A stretch of 64,000 nucleotides of DNA from Larimichthys crocea (lineage: Eukaryota > Chordata > Actinopteri > Sciaenidae), in contig NC_040018.1 in assembly GCF_000972845.2 (NCBI RefSeq), positions 14,977,157-15,041,156 on the forward strand, written 5' to 3'. The translations under genes were made by a program, and so were the position numbers. Of this stretch, positions 14,625 to 29,600 are shown in pieces. The notes beneath the pieces are model-generated. The model saw only the letters and a list, made by a program, of their open reading frames with translations, was not told the DNA's origin and did no database searches. How positions within the stretch are numbered: the stretch's first letter is position 1; every line of letters begins with the position of its first letter.

Positions 14625-17600
14625 ATATTGTTCCTGTGATGAATAACGTCTTATTAAAGGTCAGAGCTGATTCAAGTTTTTATTTTAGTTTGTATAGGGC
14701 ACCAAATTAATTGTCCTACATGTGTTTCGGGCTGTTATTTTGTACTGCTGCTTGACTGCCTTTATGTGGCTTCACATCCCATTTTAATTTTGAATAATTC
14801 CAGTATTTTGCACCTTTTGTGTGGAAGCGTTTGTTGTGAAGACATCCTTGAAAACTTATTGGGTTGGTAATAGGCTACCAATTTTGGTATGGTAGAACAA
14901 AACTGGGGTGTCATACGTAGTGATGAAAGGATTAGTTGATTAATATAACTGTCAATAGATAGAAAATTAACCTGCAATTGTTTTGATAATAATTTAATTC
15001 AGTAAATACACAAAGATGATTACAAATGATGCCCATTTACTTGGTTTTCTGTGATAAACCAAATATCATCTGGTTTTAAAAAGGTAATGCGAAGACACCA
15101 ACTTGTGATATTGAATCAGCTCCTGATATATAGACTACCATTGTTAATGTCACCATAAAGTACCTTTCGACTTTGGATCATTTGCTGGACTCAACATTGC
15201 CAAAAGGATTCACACAGAGCAGTTCTGCTCACTACCTGCAGATCAATAGCGGAATAAAAATGCTTTTATGTTGGAGACACGTGTAAGTCATGTTGAATAA
15301 ATAGCAGGGAGCAGGCTGCTTTCACAAGAACATCTCACAAGTGTTTGACCTACCGAAACACTCCTCTTTGCATTCCTGTTGACCCTGAACAGTGAGTGGG
15401 AGCAGTGAAAGGATATCTTCTTGTGTTCATTTTATCACCCCCCAGGAAAATCACTCTTAGAAACCTGATTATGCAAGTAGTTCTTGCATAATCAGATTCA
15501 GAAACTGAGAACTTCACCTCTCTAACGGCATTTGTATGCTGTGAATCAGTCTACCGTGTAAGTGACTGTAATGAATGTGTCAGAGGAAGGTCTAGGAAAA
15601 AGGCTCAGTTGAACACTGGAGGTATAGGTCTGTGCATGCCTGGCATCCCATCGCAGACACCTGAGCTGCTTCATATTATCAGCTGCATCACAAACACGGA
15701 TGCTGTAGGTCATACGACTCCAAAGTCAACACACATTAGGCACTTCCAGGAATGTCGAGATAAAGTCTATGGAAAATAGTTGAGATTACATTTGTGTGTG
15801 TGTTTGCGTGTGTGTGTGTGTGTGTTTAGTGACTATAAAGATGGTTTTATCCAACGGTCCGTGTAGCATCTGACTCCATCTGATGTCTTCTGACACATTA
15901 GAGATGCATTGTTGTTATCAACTGTGGTATTGACATTAACCTCCACCCTCTAAGCTTGTCACTGTGTTTACAGAGATTAATTACAATAAGCTGACCTTCT
16001 GTCCTGTGACTATCATGAAATCATGAGCCTTAAAGATGATTCGAATTAGTGACTCAGATAAAAATGGGTTACTGCCTCTGTGACCTCTGATCTCTCCACA
16101 AAAGCTTAAATTGCCCTTCAGGAAATTCAGTTCGGGGACAGTTTTGGCAGCCTACCCTCAGATTAAATGATCATATCCTGACGGCAGATATAGTCCATTT
16201 TGTCAGGGGCGAATATCTACTGCTGATGTTTTGATTCCTGTGTTTTTTGGTTTGGCTTCATACCCAGAGATCTTTAATGGAAGCCTGCTGGCGTAGATAG
16301 TCCCTTCAGTAGTAAATGTCCTGTTTCTGTTGTTTCCTGGTGTGACACGGTGTTGCCTTGGTTCCAGCATTCCTGTCTGGGAAGGACTTCAATCCATTGG
16401 GGGTTGCACCACAGTTAAAAGGGCGTTAAGAGTGCATATCCATCTGGCAGAGCAGGGGAATGCACCTGACTGGAATGTGATGATCAGTCCCTCTGTGGCA
16501 GCTTCTTGGATCTCTACACTGCAGTGCCTGAGGCTAGATCCTACTACAGAGGCTTAGGCTTAGTGAAGGACCCATTGTGAAAATGGCAAATCTAATTCAC
16601 AATTCCTTCCCCTGTGTGACGGTAGTATGTCATCTTATTTCCCCATTTCCCTTCAGACCCTGCAGGCATTTCAAGGTTACTAATGCTGGAAGGCCATAGA
16701 TAATGTGCGATGGCCTCCACTCATTGACTGAATGTTTTCTTTTGGACAAATGGGAATTCAGATTTGTTTAATAAAATCAAAGCCAAAAACCTGTCTCCAT
16801 GAGTTTGTTTTATCTTGGTCTGCAGCTCGACCATGGTACACAAGGGAGCACATTCTTTCACAAGCAAGCGTTATTAGATATGTACACTACCTGTGGGTAT
16901 ATATACTGTGAAGTGCTGTGTCATTAGGTGGATGACACTTACAAGGATAAGTAGTTTCCCTTTAAACATACCTCTCACTTTCTCCTCCTTCCTCCTCTCC
17001 AGGCATGGAACACGATGTGCAGGAGAAGTCGCAGCAGTAGCCAACAATGGGATCTGTGGCGTCGGTGTGGCCTACAATGCCAAGATTGGAGGTACGATTA
17101 AATAAAAAAAACCATGATTGATTTGTTTTCACAGGGGAAAACTTTAGTTTTATCTCTTGTTTTCTTTTTTGACTGCCAGAATAGTTGAAATACTTGCTCT
17201 GCAGTAATCCGTGTTCTCCGGGTGCTATTTTCAGTTCATTTCCTGGGCACAGCGTGCCACTGAATCTTTCTGAGCATCTCCACAGTTGTGATGTGGACAG
17301 CCAATGCACTGAATGTAATGTTTTGGTTTTGCATGGAGTAACATTATTAAAACAAAGAAAGAATTTCTGAACTGGTTTGATGGTATTACTTTTAGGGAAT
17401 TTGTGTTAACTTTTTTGTTCTCAGCTTGTATACAAGTTAAACATAAATGATGTAATCCAGACAGACCAATGTTTCAAATGTCTGCTGTAAATGGGTGCAG
17501 ACAGAACATCATGTGCACCTTTCAATATCCAGTCATATATAAAAGCAGCTTATGTGTAACTACAGCCACAAAAAAATCCCAGAGTTGAATTAACACCTCA

Positions 17601-20600
17601 CTGACAAAAACACAACATTACAAGCTTCACAAGGACGGGATTTATTTCAAAGCTGCTGTGCTGGTTTGCCTTAGATTGTACAGATGTACTCAATAAACTG
17701 CTAACTTAATATATTTAGGCACATCTGGTTGTGCTGGTGGTGTCTCTGAAGAAGGGAGAGAAAGAGATTGAGTGGGGCCTCAGAGTTTGAGTGTGGTAAT
17801 ATAAACTTCAAAACGCTGTCTTTATAGTTTTCTGAAGGTAAAATGTCTGCTTTAAGATGTTTTCTGAAGACGTGTCACAGACAGGCTGTAGTCAGAATAC
17901 ACACTTGGCAGGAGTTTGTCCTCACCCTGCTGTGATGTGGGCCCCTGCTATTCTTGAGCGACACATGCTTGATTTTCGATTGTGTTACTCTAGCCAATGA
18001 AATTTCATCACCCAGCGCCTGTTACCACCATTATCTGCATGCAGCGTGTTGCCCAGTTTCACCTTCACGTAATTTCGCATAAGAAAGTAATGGCAATGAA
18101 ATAAAGACCAAACAAATGATTGTGTCAATTTGTTTCTGGCTTGTAAACTCATTTTCTTCTGGCATTTAGTCAGCCCACAGTAAATTAATCAAAAATTATT
18201 TTGATAATTGATTAATCAGTTCTTCCAGTCCACCGTGGAGATTATGCAAATGCCTTCTGGATCCTGGTGTGCTGTTGCACAGGGTCGAGATCACTTGTCA
18301 AAATGGAGATGAACAGTATGTGTTTTGTACTATTTTCAAGACAGAATTTTGATGAATGATAAATTCATTTATTCAATATTGATGTAGATGAATGATTAAT
18401 TAAATAATTGAGAAATTCAGTGGCAGTTGAATTAATATTGAAAATAGTAGTCGCAGTGCTACTGTTTGGTGAGGCAGGGGAATGTAGAGAGAAAGAGACG
18501 GAGAGAGGATCACAGCTGAACTAAAAACATAAATTTTTCAACAAGCCTGTACAGCGACTGTACAATCCTGGTGTCAACAAGGTGTGAATCCATGAAACAA
18601 AACAACTGGATTCAGATAAAAAAATCTTACATGGGGAGTTTGACTGCAGTGCCACAATTAATTGCATCATCAGTGGAAAACATTGTGATTTCATGATTAT
18701 TATTTTAGAGTGTTTGTCTGTGTCAGAGACACAAACACAGCTGGATCTTCTCTTGTGTGAGAAGATATGAAATATGTGAGAGTGGCAAAATATTGTGAAA
18801 TATTGATTTGTTTGTTCTGAAAAGGATTTTGCACCCTGATGGGTTGTTTTGCTTCTGACTACAGGGAGGGAACAGCTTCTAATTTCTGATCTCAGTCTTC
18901 ATAAGAAGATTGCTTTTTTTTAATGGCTTTTATATTATATATAAAAAATCGCAAACTACTTGTTTTATTTTTTCATCATACTTATACTTTTTCTTCTAGT
19001 ATGATTCTAGGACTACAGTTAGTTGTCGGTCACATTGCTGCTGCATGTGCACATGTGTTTTATATTTGTGATTGCTTATTTCTTGTTCATGTGCTTAGGA
19101 TGTTCCAGGATGTAATATTATGGCGTGTAGTTCTTTTAACTGTAGGAGGGTCTTTATCCTGGTGCGTGCTCTATCTTATTATCTCTTTGCTTAACTCGAT
19201 AGCCTCCTGCCTACATCCTGCTGTCATAAAATTTGAACCCTGTCAGAATAGTACCATAACTCTACTCTTTATGATCATTCCAGATGGCAAGTGGGAATAT
19301 ACCACATGGCATTCAGCTTTTCTAACATAACAAGTGGGTTCTGTGTGGTCATGTAGGTGGAGCTGGAGGCGGATAATGTACACATGTGCTTTTATCCACC
19401 ATTCTTTTCCATCAGTACAATCAGAAACTAGACAAACTAAAATAAAATCCAGAAGCTTCAGAAAATCCTTGAGCGTGTTTGTGTTTGCTCTCCTCCTTAG
19501 ATCACTGTGAAGGTAGGATAAAGTGAGACAAGAGAAAGAAGTGTGCTTTTGTGTCTTTTGTGATTTACTCCTGGTACTGCTAGCTATACGAAATGTGCAA
19601 GTCCAAGTATGAAATTTTGTCAAAGACATACCATTGAACATTACACTGATGCACACAGTGCACAGAGAGCAGAAATGGCAGTATCCAGGCTCTGCAAGTC
19701 ACAATAATAACTCTAAACAATGTGAAGCCTCACAGACAAATGGCATTCTTCTAAACGTCAGAATCAAAAGGCAAGAAACTCAGACTGTCATTTTATATCC
19801 AGAACAGCAGGGCCAGCTTATTCATTTTGATGTTCCAGTGAGAATATATTGGAACGGCAGAGTGCAGAGGGAGCAGTGCAAAAGCTTCAGCGACTCCTCA
19901 CATGCCCCGCCCCACCTGCTTTACTCCAGATCAGTATTCAGCCAGGAGTCTGTCCTGTGAAATATTTTCATGGTATTTCAAACATACAATATATTGGCTG
20001 ACATTGGGGCGGCAGTAGCTCAGTCCATTGGGACTTGGCTTGGGAACCGGAGGGTGGCCGGTTCAAGTCCCGCATGAACCAAATATGGAAGGTGGACTGG
20101 TAGCTGGAGAGGTGCCAGTTCACCTCCTGGGCACTGCCGAGGTGCCCTTGAGCAAGGCACCGGCCCCCCCAACTGCTCGCTGGGTGCTTCTCAGGGGGGC
20201 TGCCCATCACTCCACCATCTCTCTCCAAAATTGCATGTACTGCCATGTGTGTGTATCTGGGTTAAAATGCATGTAAATAAAATGGAGTGTAAAAAGAATT
20301 TCCCCGTTCGTGGGATTAATAAAGTATATCTTATAGATCTTCCCATATCTATAAGTTTTTCTGGGTAAAAGCTAGTTCTTCAGTGAACCGGGGGAAAAAA
20401 ACATCTTTAACTATCGTGAAATTATTCCTTCAATTAAGGCTGCACTATATCTATATAAGACAGTACACTACTATGATTGTACGTCAGCCCTTATGTATTA
20501 TCAACCTTGCTCTCTGGTTTTTGGGATAGATATTTTGGGATGGAGACGGGAGATTCTCGAGTCTCCTCAGTGATTCACATGGCCTTCTCACAGAGCGACA

Positions 20601-23600
20601 GGCTGCCATGGAAACACTAGCAGTTCAGTGCCTGTTTGATGCTTTTGGAGGACTTCAAAGAGTCGGGGCTTGGTTGCTTTAACCTATATAGAGCAGCATG
20701 GAGCAACCTGACCTGCAATGCATCAAAGGGGGAAATTAGTTTGTTTTTGAGGTATCTTTGATTTCTCACCACTTTTCTGTTGCGGATTGTTGAGACCGAA
20801 ACAGACATCTGAACCCTCTGACCTTAAAGCAGATATAATTGGTTAGGACAAACACCAGACTGCCTTGTATGCCTTTCCTGCATTGTTCTGTGAGTGCTAA
20901 ATCCTCAGGTGCAGCTCTTCACTGATTACTTTAAATGCCTTTTTATAAATAAGCCTGAGCTGGAACCTGCCGTTAAACATGTGCTGAGTTCTCTAAAAAT
21001 AAGAGCGACTTTGATTCAATTTACACTCACACGGTTGCACTGATTCATCCTCACATGTAAGGGAAGGCGATTTAATGCTCTTTCTCTGAATTTTCAGTCT
21101 CAGAATTATACTTCACACTTGAGGAGGCAGTTCAGCCATAATGCAATTGATCTCATTACATTTCTTCGTTTTTAGTTTTTTTTTTTCAAGCCAGCTCAAG
21201 CGTCAAAGCAAATCAATAGAGATGGTGTTGATTTGTGCAGTCCATAAGAACATCACAGTGGATTTACAAATAACAAAACTCCAGCAGCACGTGCATCACT
21301 ACTACATATACATAAAGACAAGGTGCTGCATTGAAAACAAGCATGTAAATATGCAAATCAAACAACACCACAGCGTTGCTTTGTTCTTATACGTGTTAAA
21401 CATGGTTGAACATGAGCACACTGTGAGTCAAGGCAATCTACTTGAGCTACATCACCATTAACTAAAGCGCTGAGCTGAGGAATGAGATTCTGGAAGGTCA
21501 CCACCTTCAGCACATGTTTCAGCCTTGTCTCTTTTTGTGGGTGCAGGTGTGCGTATGCTGGACGGTGAGGTGACTGACATGGTGGAGGCCCAGTCTCTCA
21601 GTCTGAATCCCCAACACATCGACGTCTACAGTGCCAGCTGGGGCCCAGAGGATGATGGTAAAACTGTCGATGGACCTGCCAAACTCGCCAAAGAAGCCTT
21701 TTTGCGTGGAGTTACAGAGGTGTGTGTGTGTGTGTGTGTGTACGTGTTTGTTTGTGAGCGTTTATGTGAGATAGAAATGATTTACTGCCTGTGTGTGGCT
21801 TCCTTTCAGCAGTCAGTAATTGAACTGTTCAAGCATGAGAGGACACAAGCAAGAAGAACAAAGCAGTTTTTGACCCTGACAATTAGGTATGGGAAGGGAA
21901 GGTCGCCAGGGAGAAAATCTTAGGAATAGAAGCGGCATTCACAAGAAGTTGAAAAGTTTAAAAATATTTATATTTACTGTTAATTGACGGATGCGTTTTA
22001 AAGTGCGAGCTCATCTTTTATCTCTCAACCCTTTCAGTGATTCAGCATGAAGTCTCTTCAAATTTGAAGTGTTTTGATTAAAAAATCATGGTGCTTGTTT
22101 TTTTTTTGTTTGTTTGTTTTTTAAACAATTACTTAAGGTTTTAAATGACTTGACAAGAATTTCTATTCAAAACACATTTCTAACAATCAAATCAAATCAG
22201 ATTTTATTTGTCACAAAGTACATTTGCCTCGGAGGGCATTCATATAAAAGTAAAAATGCTTGTGTAATGTAAAAACTAGCTTGTCAGTATCTAACAACAT
22301 GGAAATCTGAATATTATCCAGTCCTGTTGATGTTGATAGCAGCTCTTGTTTTTATTCATGGGACGGTGTAAAATGATATGTAAAATTAACAAGTCAGCAG
22401 ATTAATAAGAATACAGATCACACTGCAGGCTCTCACATCTGGACTCAGTAAATAAACACATCCATCTGGCTAACTCTGACTCTTATTATAGAGCGGCAGG
22501 ATTCAAGGCATGAACCATAAAGATGATTGGAACCGCTGACACTGACTACTAAGATAATTGCCACAGTGACAGCACTGTCAGATGGTGGTGTGGGTGGTGC
22601 GTAGCTGGGTTTGATCAATGCAGAGAAAGAGACAGTTCCACTCAATACAATAAGGCGGCTCTTAGATGAAAATTATTGCACTTCAAAGGCTGAGAGGTTG
22701 GATGATTTATCACAATGAGCTGTTGTCGTATAGTGCCTTTTTGTATTGCATTGCTGTCATGTGATATTTAGCTCTCTTTAATTTACTGAGTGACCAGCGC
22801 GGCCTCTGTGATGTATGCTGCTTTTTAATGGGCCCTTTTTCAAATGAGCACTGGAATTAATTTGCTCTCCTATGATTGGGATTCCTATTAAAGATTGAAT
22901 GAGATTTTGATCCAGTGACCAATAGCATGGCTCTGTGTCGTGATTGTCTTTTTCGCTCTGTCTGAATGTACTGTGTGTTCCCCAGGGTCGTGGTGGTTTA
23001 GGCTCCATCTTTGTGTGGGCTTCTGGGAATGGAGGAAGGGAGAAGGACAGCTGTAACTGCGACGGCTACACCAACAGCATTTACACCCTATCCATCAGCA
23101 GCTCCACCCAGAACGGCAATGTCCCCTGGTACAGCGAGGCCTGCTCCTCCACCCTCGCCACCACCTACAGCTCGGGGAACCTCAACGAGAAACAGATAGT
23201 AAGTTTTGGCTGCATACGATGACTTTTCTCTCCTCCTTCTCCTCTCTTAGTGTTTTTTTCTTTTCTTACAGCAACACATTACATTCAACTTTCTGATATT
23301 TTACATTAATTAACATAACTTAGTGCTGAATTGATTAGTTGATTTAGCAACAACTGTTTTGATTTGTTAAAGGTGCCCTGAGGAATTTTCTTGTAAACCA
23401 ACAAAAGTTTACATTTAGCGTTGGCTCGCCAAAACACAGTGTGTATCCATGAGATCTAACAAACATGTTGAATTCATTTCCTTCCCCATAAAACATTTGC
23501 AATGCAGATTTTTATTTTTTTCTCCTTTTCTTGAAACCTTTATTCTTTACATCCACGTACGCTTCCTTTTTTCATCTTGGCTGCCTTTGCTTGTTCATTT

Positions 23601-26600
23601 CTATGTTTTCCAGCTCTGGATCAGTTTGAGTACAGCAGTGTGAAACCGTTAAATATGTTTAAGTTTGTGGTTTGTATATTGCAGATACTAAACATTTGAC
23701 CGAATCAATCAGTATTTTAATTTTTACCAGTAACTCCTGCAGTTAATGAGCAGTGTTGATGATAAAATGCCAAATGTCTTAGCATAGATGAGAATCTGAT
23801 AATTTACCTTTTTTCTTTTTTTTGCATATTTCTAAACCCTTTAGAAATTACTCTTAATCCCACTGCATACCAGATACATTTATAATTTGTACATACATTA
23901 CATACATACCTTTAATTACTGATTAATCCACCAATTATTTTCTTAATAAATAGATAAATAGTCAGAAAATCATCAGTCTAAAACCAAAAGATGCTGCTTG
24001 CTATCACAGAAGTGTAAGAAAACCTGTTTTTATTAATTAATTTATTTTTGCCATTTGCTTTGAAACATAACTCATTGGATTATCAAAATAGTTGATTTTG
24101 ACTTTTATAGGTGGTTAATGGAGTAATTTTATCATCTGTAACATTCAGATCAGCTTTTTCAGGACCCGTGTTCTGAACCACAGCACGACTTCTTCTCCAT
24201 TCATCCCATCTTGGGCCATTAAAATTATAACAAATTGTGAACGGCTGAAACTCCATCTGTTGCTACTTAATATTCTTCTCAGAAACACAAAATCACACAT
24301 GCACGCACACACACACAGTCTTTCTTTCTCCAGCATAGCATCTAGCTGCCAGACCACCTGGACAGACAGCTTATGACATCTCTGTGACATGTGGCTGGTC
24401 CTGTAATGCTTCAGTGCTGTACTCATTTAATTGTGCTGTCACTCATGAACCATTGAATGAAGAGATGGAGTAGTAGAGAGAGGGTGGCACCTTGGGTGTT
24501 ATGCTGGAGCGCGAATATCTTTTTATTTTTATTTTTTTATTTTTTTATTACATTCATATGATCCCTCTCTTTCAGTTTGAAGTAGAGGATATGGGAAGCC
24601 CTTGAATGCTTAATCAGACCATTACAGTCAGTTCTCCCCAAGCATTTATTATTCTGTTTAGTTCGTTTAAAGATCTGTGTCTGGAGGCTCTGCATTGGGC
24701 AGCACATGGAGCACATTTTTTTTATTCTCAAAGTCTTACTCAGTGACACAGATTGGCCTCCCTGTTAGGATTATACTGTGGGTGACCAGGAGGTTTTTCA
24801 CCAGGCAGTGTTTTGTAACCTTCCAGAGATGGTTTTCCTGAGTACAAACATGCCGGTTTTGCACCAGCTTGCTGTCTATTGATACAGCTGCAGAAATCCA
24901 CTGTTGCAAGCCTCCTAGTACAACCACAGCCCTCTTCTGTCGGTCACTGAGGAAATCTCTACTGGAATAGTTGATCTTAAAAGAGTCTCACTCAAAGACA
25001 CCTCACTGCTAGATGTTGAGAGAGGGTGAGCTGAAGTTATACCATTTCCATGCTTTGATTTTCTGGCTGGTCCAGGGAGTCATGCTGAGGACTTTTTCCA
25101 CTCACAACTTTCTGCTTCTTTAACCATTAAGCGATTTTTGCCTCCAGCAAATACATATGAAACAGTAAGAGAAGGATTGAGGAAAGTTATTGGATGACAA
25201 GAGTTTAAATATCTTATGAATTTATTTAAAATAATTCAGTTCTAGTAAAAAGTGTAGGTGTATGGAGGATGGACCAAATTTTTAAAACTGATATTAGAAG
25301 AATAGCTTTAAGCAAATGTTTCGAGAATAGCTGTCAGTTTAAACACCGCCATGTTCATCTTCCTTAGGTGACTACAGACCTGAAATCAAAATGCACAGAC
25401 TCCCATACAGGCACCTCTGCCTCCGCCCCGCTGGCAGCCGGGATCATCGCCCTCGCCCTTGAGGCCAAGTAAGTCCTTATCCCATTCATTTTTATGAGTC
25501 TTACCAAGTTGTATGCCATCATTCTAACCTCCTCTACGTGTACATTTTTCGTTGACTTTTGATGATTCAAATAATTTAATCCAATGGAATAGAAAACAAA
25601 GTCATCATTAGTTTTGTCCAGTAATTATTCTAGAGGAAGATTGGACATTTTCACAACCTGCATGTACACGAAAATATCCAGGAAGTAGTTTGAATTAATG
25701 GACCACTGTTATCAGTTTCTAGCATGTGGTACAACGTTTCCTAACTGCAAATTGGTCATTTAGTAGCAACAGGTAAAATATTATTTTTGCACAGACTTTT
25801 TGCAGATTATAAATTTAACACTCTTGTACTAAATCAGGCTTTAGCCGCCGGTGCTTCGCGTTCATGCATCAATTCTGCTCGATTATCCCATTTTATGAAT
25901 TACTTTTTAACCCTTCTGCCTGATCGATTTTTGCAGTGCATTAACAAAATCGGCACAATTTGATGTAAGCACTAATCACTTTTATCCAGTCAGGCAGCAC
26001 TAATGGAGGGACAAACACGAACATCCGAACAGTTCTGAACATGAGTAATTAGTCTTGTGGCAAAACAGAGTTGGGTGAGAGAAAAAGACTGCAATTAGGA
26101 AGGGATTTGATGAGAAAGCGATTGAACAAAGTTATGAGATAGTGTGCGTTTTATTTTATTAAATCCACAATAATAAACATAATACATGACCTGCAGTAAC
26201 CCTTTTTACTGCCTTGTTCATTCAACCCTGCATGGCTGCAGGCAGGATAATCACTTTTTCAGATTTTCCCTTTGTTATACATTTTGCCGAAGGGCATGGA
26301 GAGAGTTCAAACACACGTTGACTGAAGTTTTACTGTAATTCAGGAAAGTATGTGATGGGTACTTCATTGTATTCTGTATTTAACTGAAGTGTAGGAGGTT
26401 TTATCAGGTGCGTGTGTTTGATCTGTTTGAGTGCCTCAACTTGATTTTTACGAGTCTTACCATGTGTGTGTCCCTGTGTGTTTCTCTCTCCTCTTTTTTA
26501 TGTGGCTGTGTGTGTCTCTGCGTGTGCTTGCCATACATTTGCTCCAGTAAAAACCTGACCTGGAGGGACATGCAACATCTGGTTGTACGAACTTCTCACC

Positions 26601-29600
26601 CAGCCCACCTGCTCACCAATGACTGGAGAACCAATGGGGTTGGACGCAAAGGTACAGCAACTCTTTCCAAGTTCTCCTCCGCCCTCTGCATTTTTCAGAC
26701 GCCTCTGAGCCTCGTCATTTTGTTATGCATGGAATAAACCAAGTCATTAAAGACAGAAATCCCCCCGGATAGAGCAGTTGTGTGAAAGCTTAAAATGCAA
26801 TACACGCTGTGTCGCTGGTCTGTAAAGCTGGAGCTGGGAGAGTGAAGATGCTGCTCTCAGCAGGTCGACATTCATGCGTTTCCTCTTTTCTCTCTTGGTC
26901 TCTGCAGTCAGCCATTCATATGGATATGGTCTACTTGATGCCAGTGCAATTGTAGAACTGGCAAAGACGTGGACCAGTGTGGGGCCGCAGCGGAAATGTG
27001 TGATCACCATGGTCAGTGAGCCAAGGTTAGTATACTACACTGAGACACACACACGCATATACACACACAGCTCACTGAATTTATCTCAACACCATGATTA
27101 CAAGTGTCTACACATATTACAGCTGTCATGCTTAAAACTAATTAGAGCTAACAAGTAATTTGTTCACATTAATTTTAATGCAGTCCACGTAGTATAATCC
27201 TAAACTACACTGTAGAATTAATATTGTTGCGTTCACTCAAGGTGCCTCCTCCTGCTTCACTTGAGTGACAAGCTGACATTATTGTAACGCAGCAAAGCTC
27301 ATCTTTCACCATAATTGTTTCATGTGTGTCAAATACAAAATCTTTAGTTATCTGGGATATCTCAGATGGTTTAATGTCATGACGTCATGATATTTGCAGC
27401 TTTACAAAGTAGGGCTGGACGATTATGGAAAAAATAATAATCACGATTATTTTGATTGATATTGAAATCACGATTAATAAACACGATTATTCATTTATTT
27501 CAAAAAAAGTGTTTATTGCGCCACCAAAACCAAACTTTAAATATAACTTTTAGAAAAACAACCAGTAATAAATTAATAACGAGTAAAAATACGAGTAAAA
27601 TACGATATATAAATAATAATAAAAAAATAGCAATTTAAAAACAATAAATAAAAATAAATCCCCAGTCTACATACACTCAGACTGTTCTCCCTGCTTCGTC
27701 TGGCTTCAGTGATCGAATAATAGCGATACCAGTGTAAAAACACAATGTAAAAGCACAACTGATCCACAAACTCACTGCTGCAGCTGCAGGCGACAAAGGT
27801 GCGTTCACTGTGCGTTTACAGCGCAGTAATTTGCATACACGCCGTGCGGCGGCACATTAATCGTTTTTCTTTGATTACAGTGTTTTCATGATCGTGAGAA
27901 GCCGAAATCGTGATCAATGGTGTCCTCGCTAAGATGGCAGTAGCAAATCAAACACAGTAAAATAAAATATCCATGCTTCTGTACACTAATGTAAACTCAG
28001 CCTGTGATTCAGCAGCACAGTGAGAGCAGCAGAACACAGACTATATAAAAATGGACATAGTGTCTGTGACGTCACCCACACAGCTTTCTGAGGAGCTGTT
28101 GAGAAGTGTGTGAAGTGTGTTGGCTGTGGTTGTCACCATCTTGGCAGTCCTGTCTCTGCTGGCTGGCTAATCCAAAAATTGACAAAGACGAGGAGCGTGG
28201 GTGGACTTGAGGTGGAGCTGAATGAAGCCTGGTTGCTGAAACCAGCCACCTGTGACAGGACCCACCTGTCAATTAAAGTAGCCACACTCTTAATTATGCA
28301 TAACTTTAGGCATTAATATAATTTGAATGGGTGAGAAAAATTCAGACTCTGTACAGTTGTCACAAGCAGGGAAATTAGTTATAGAGACTAAAACTGTTTT
28401 TTGTACCAGGCTGTAAAAAAGTTTATTTCTGCTGTGAAGTTCAGCTTTTGACATGGAAACCGACTTGTTCTGTAGCCAGCCTCAAGTGGGCATTTGCGAC
28501 GCTGCCGTTTTTGACACTTTTGTTTGGGCTTCATTTCACACCCGTGGAGGTTGCCGTTTGTGAAGGAGATGCTTACGTATGACTGAGCTATCACATTTTG
28601 CTGCCGCGACATGTTGTATCTTCATCTTCAGCTCGACTCTGGGCGCCTGTCGAGACGCTCTGCGTCGTGTGTACTCAGGCACTCAGCTCAGCTCGAGAGA
28701 GACCATTTAAAAGAGAAATAGTAATTTGTCAACTCGTGTCCCTTTCACTGTTGAGACTCAATATTTCTCCTCAGCCATTTTCTTCCCCCTTTTTCCTGGT
28801 GTCACCATCTAAACACAGGCTGACAGCTTCTCTTCATTATGCGCTTCCTGTCACTTCTCTCGCCGGGTTTGAGGTTTCTTTCTCTTTTACCGCAGCTATA
28901 AGATGCTCAGAGCAGATGGTTTGAGCGTCTGGGAGCAGCAGTCAAGGCAGGTTATTCAATTTACATTTTAGGCATTTAGCCGACTCACTTATACAGGGCG
29001 ACTTGGAATAAGTCAGCAGGTAGGTGTTAAGTGTCTTTCTCACTGTCAATTATATCCAGTGATTACATCAGAAACGCAACGGTTTGCTCATGACATGACA
29101 CATTTTCAGGAAACGCCGTACAACATAGATACAGCTCGATTATGGGCAGTTACTTTTTGTCATCAACTTGTACTTGTGTTTAGTGTTATTCTGAAGATTT
29201 GTTTATGGATTTCAGTGACTGGCATTTGCAGATCGTTTTTTTGAATCATATCAGCGGACCTAACCTTGTGTTTACATTTGGAAAATGGATTGTGCCATAA
29301 AGCATGAATGCTTTGCAAAAAGGCTTCTCTAAACACACGTCTAACTAAATAATATACAGAATGCAGGCTTTGGTTCAAATGGGTATCAGAGAGATTGTTT
29401 CATCTCTGAATGTGACCCTGAGATGTGTGTGTACACTTCGCTCTGAGACTTAAAGGGGATTTACCAAACTTATTACAAATTACCATCAGGACTGCAAAAT
29501 GTTGTATTATGCCAAACTGAACTACAGCATGAGATGCAAGCTCTGACATGGCTCTTCAAAAAGTGATTCATGCTTTAGAAAAACCCTGTCCTTTCTCAAA

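Larger units (their letters stand above)
10473..17002 (+). other. furin intron C-D
   Basis: 6.5 kb. Contains a (GT)30 tract (11855-11915), a (GT)20 tract (14583-14622), a MITE fragment (about 14919-15080), a perfect hairpin (15465-15495) and a GT-rich run (15792-15826). The remaining sequence shows no gene or recognised repeat. Confidence 0.6.
17092..21546 (+). other. furin intron D-E
   Basis: Holds a MITE-like patch (about 18181-18460) and a tRNA-derived SINE (20006-20336). The rest, including 18470-20000 and 20340-21546, shows no gene or clear repeat. Confidence 0.55.

Noticed and set aside
20006..20090. tRNA-like A and B boxes
   Set aside because: They belong to a SINE with a long non-tRNA body and a gggattaataaag tail; no cloverleaf anticodon arm can be supported.
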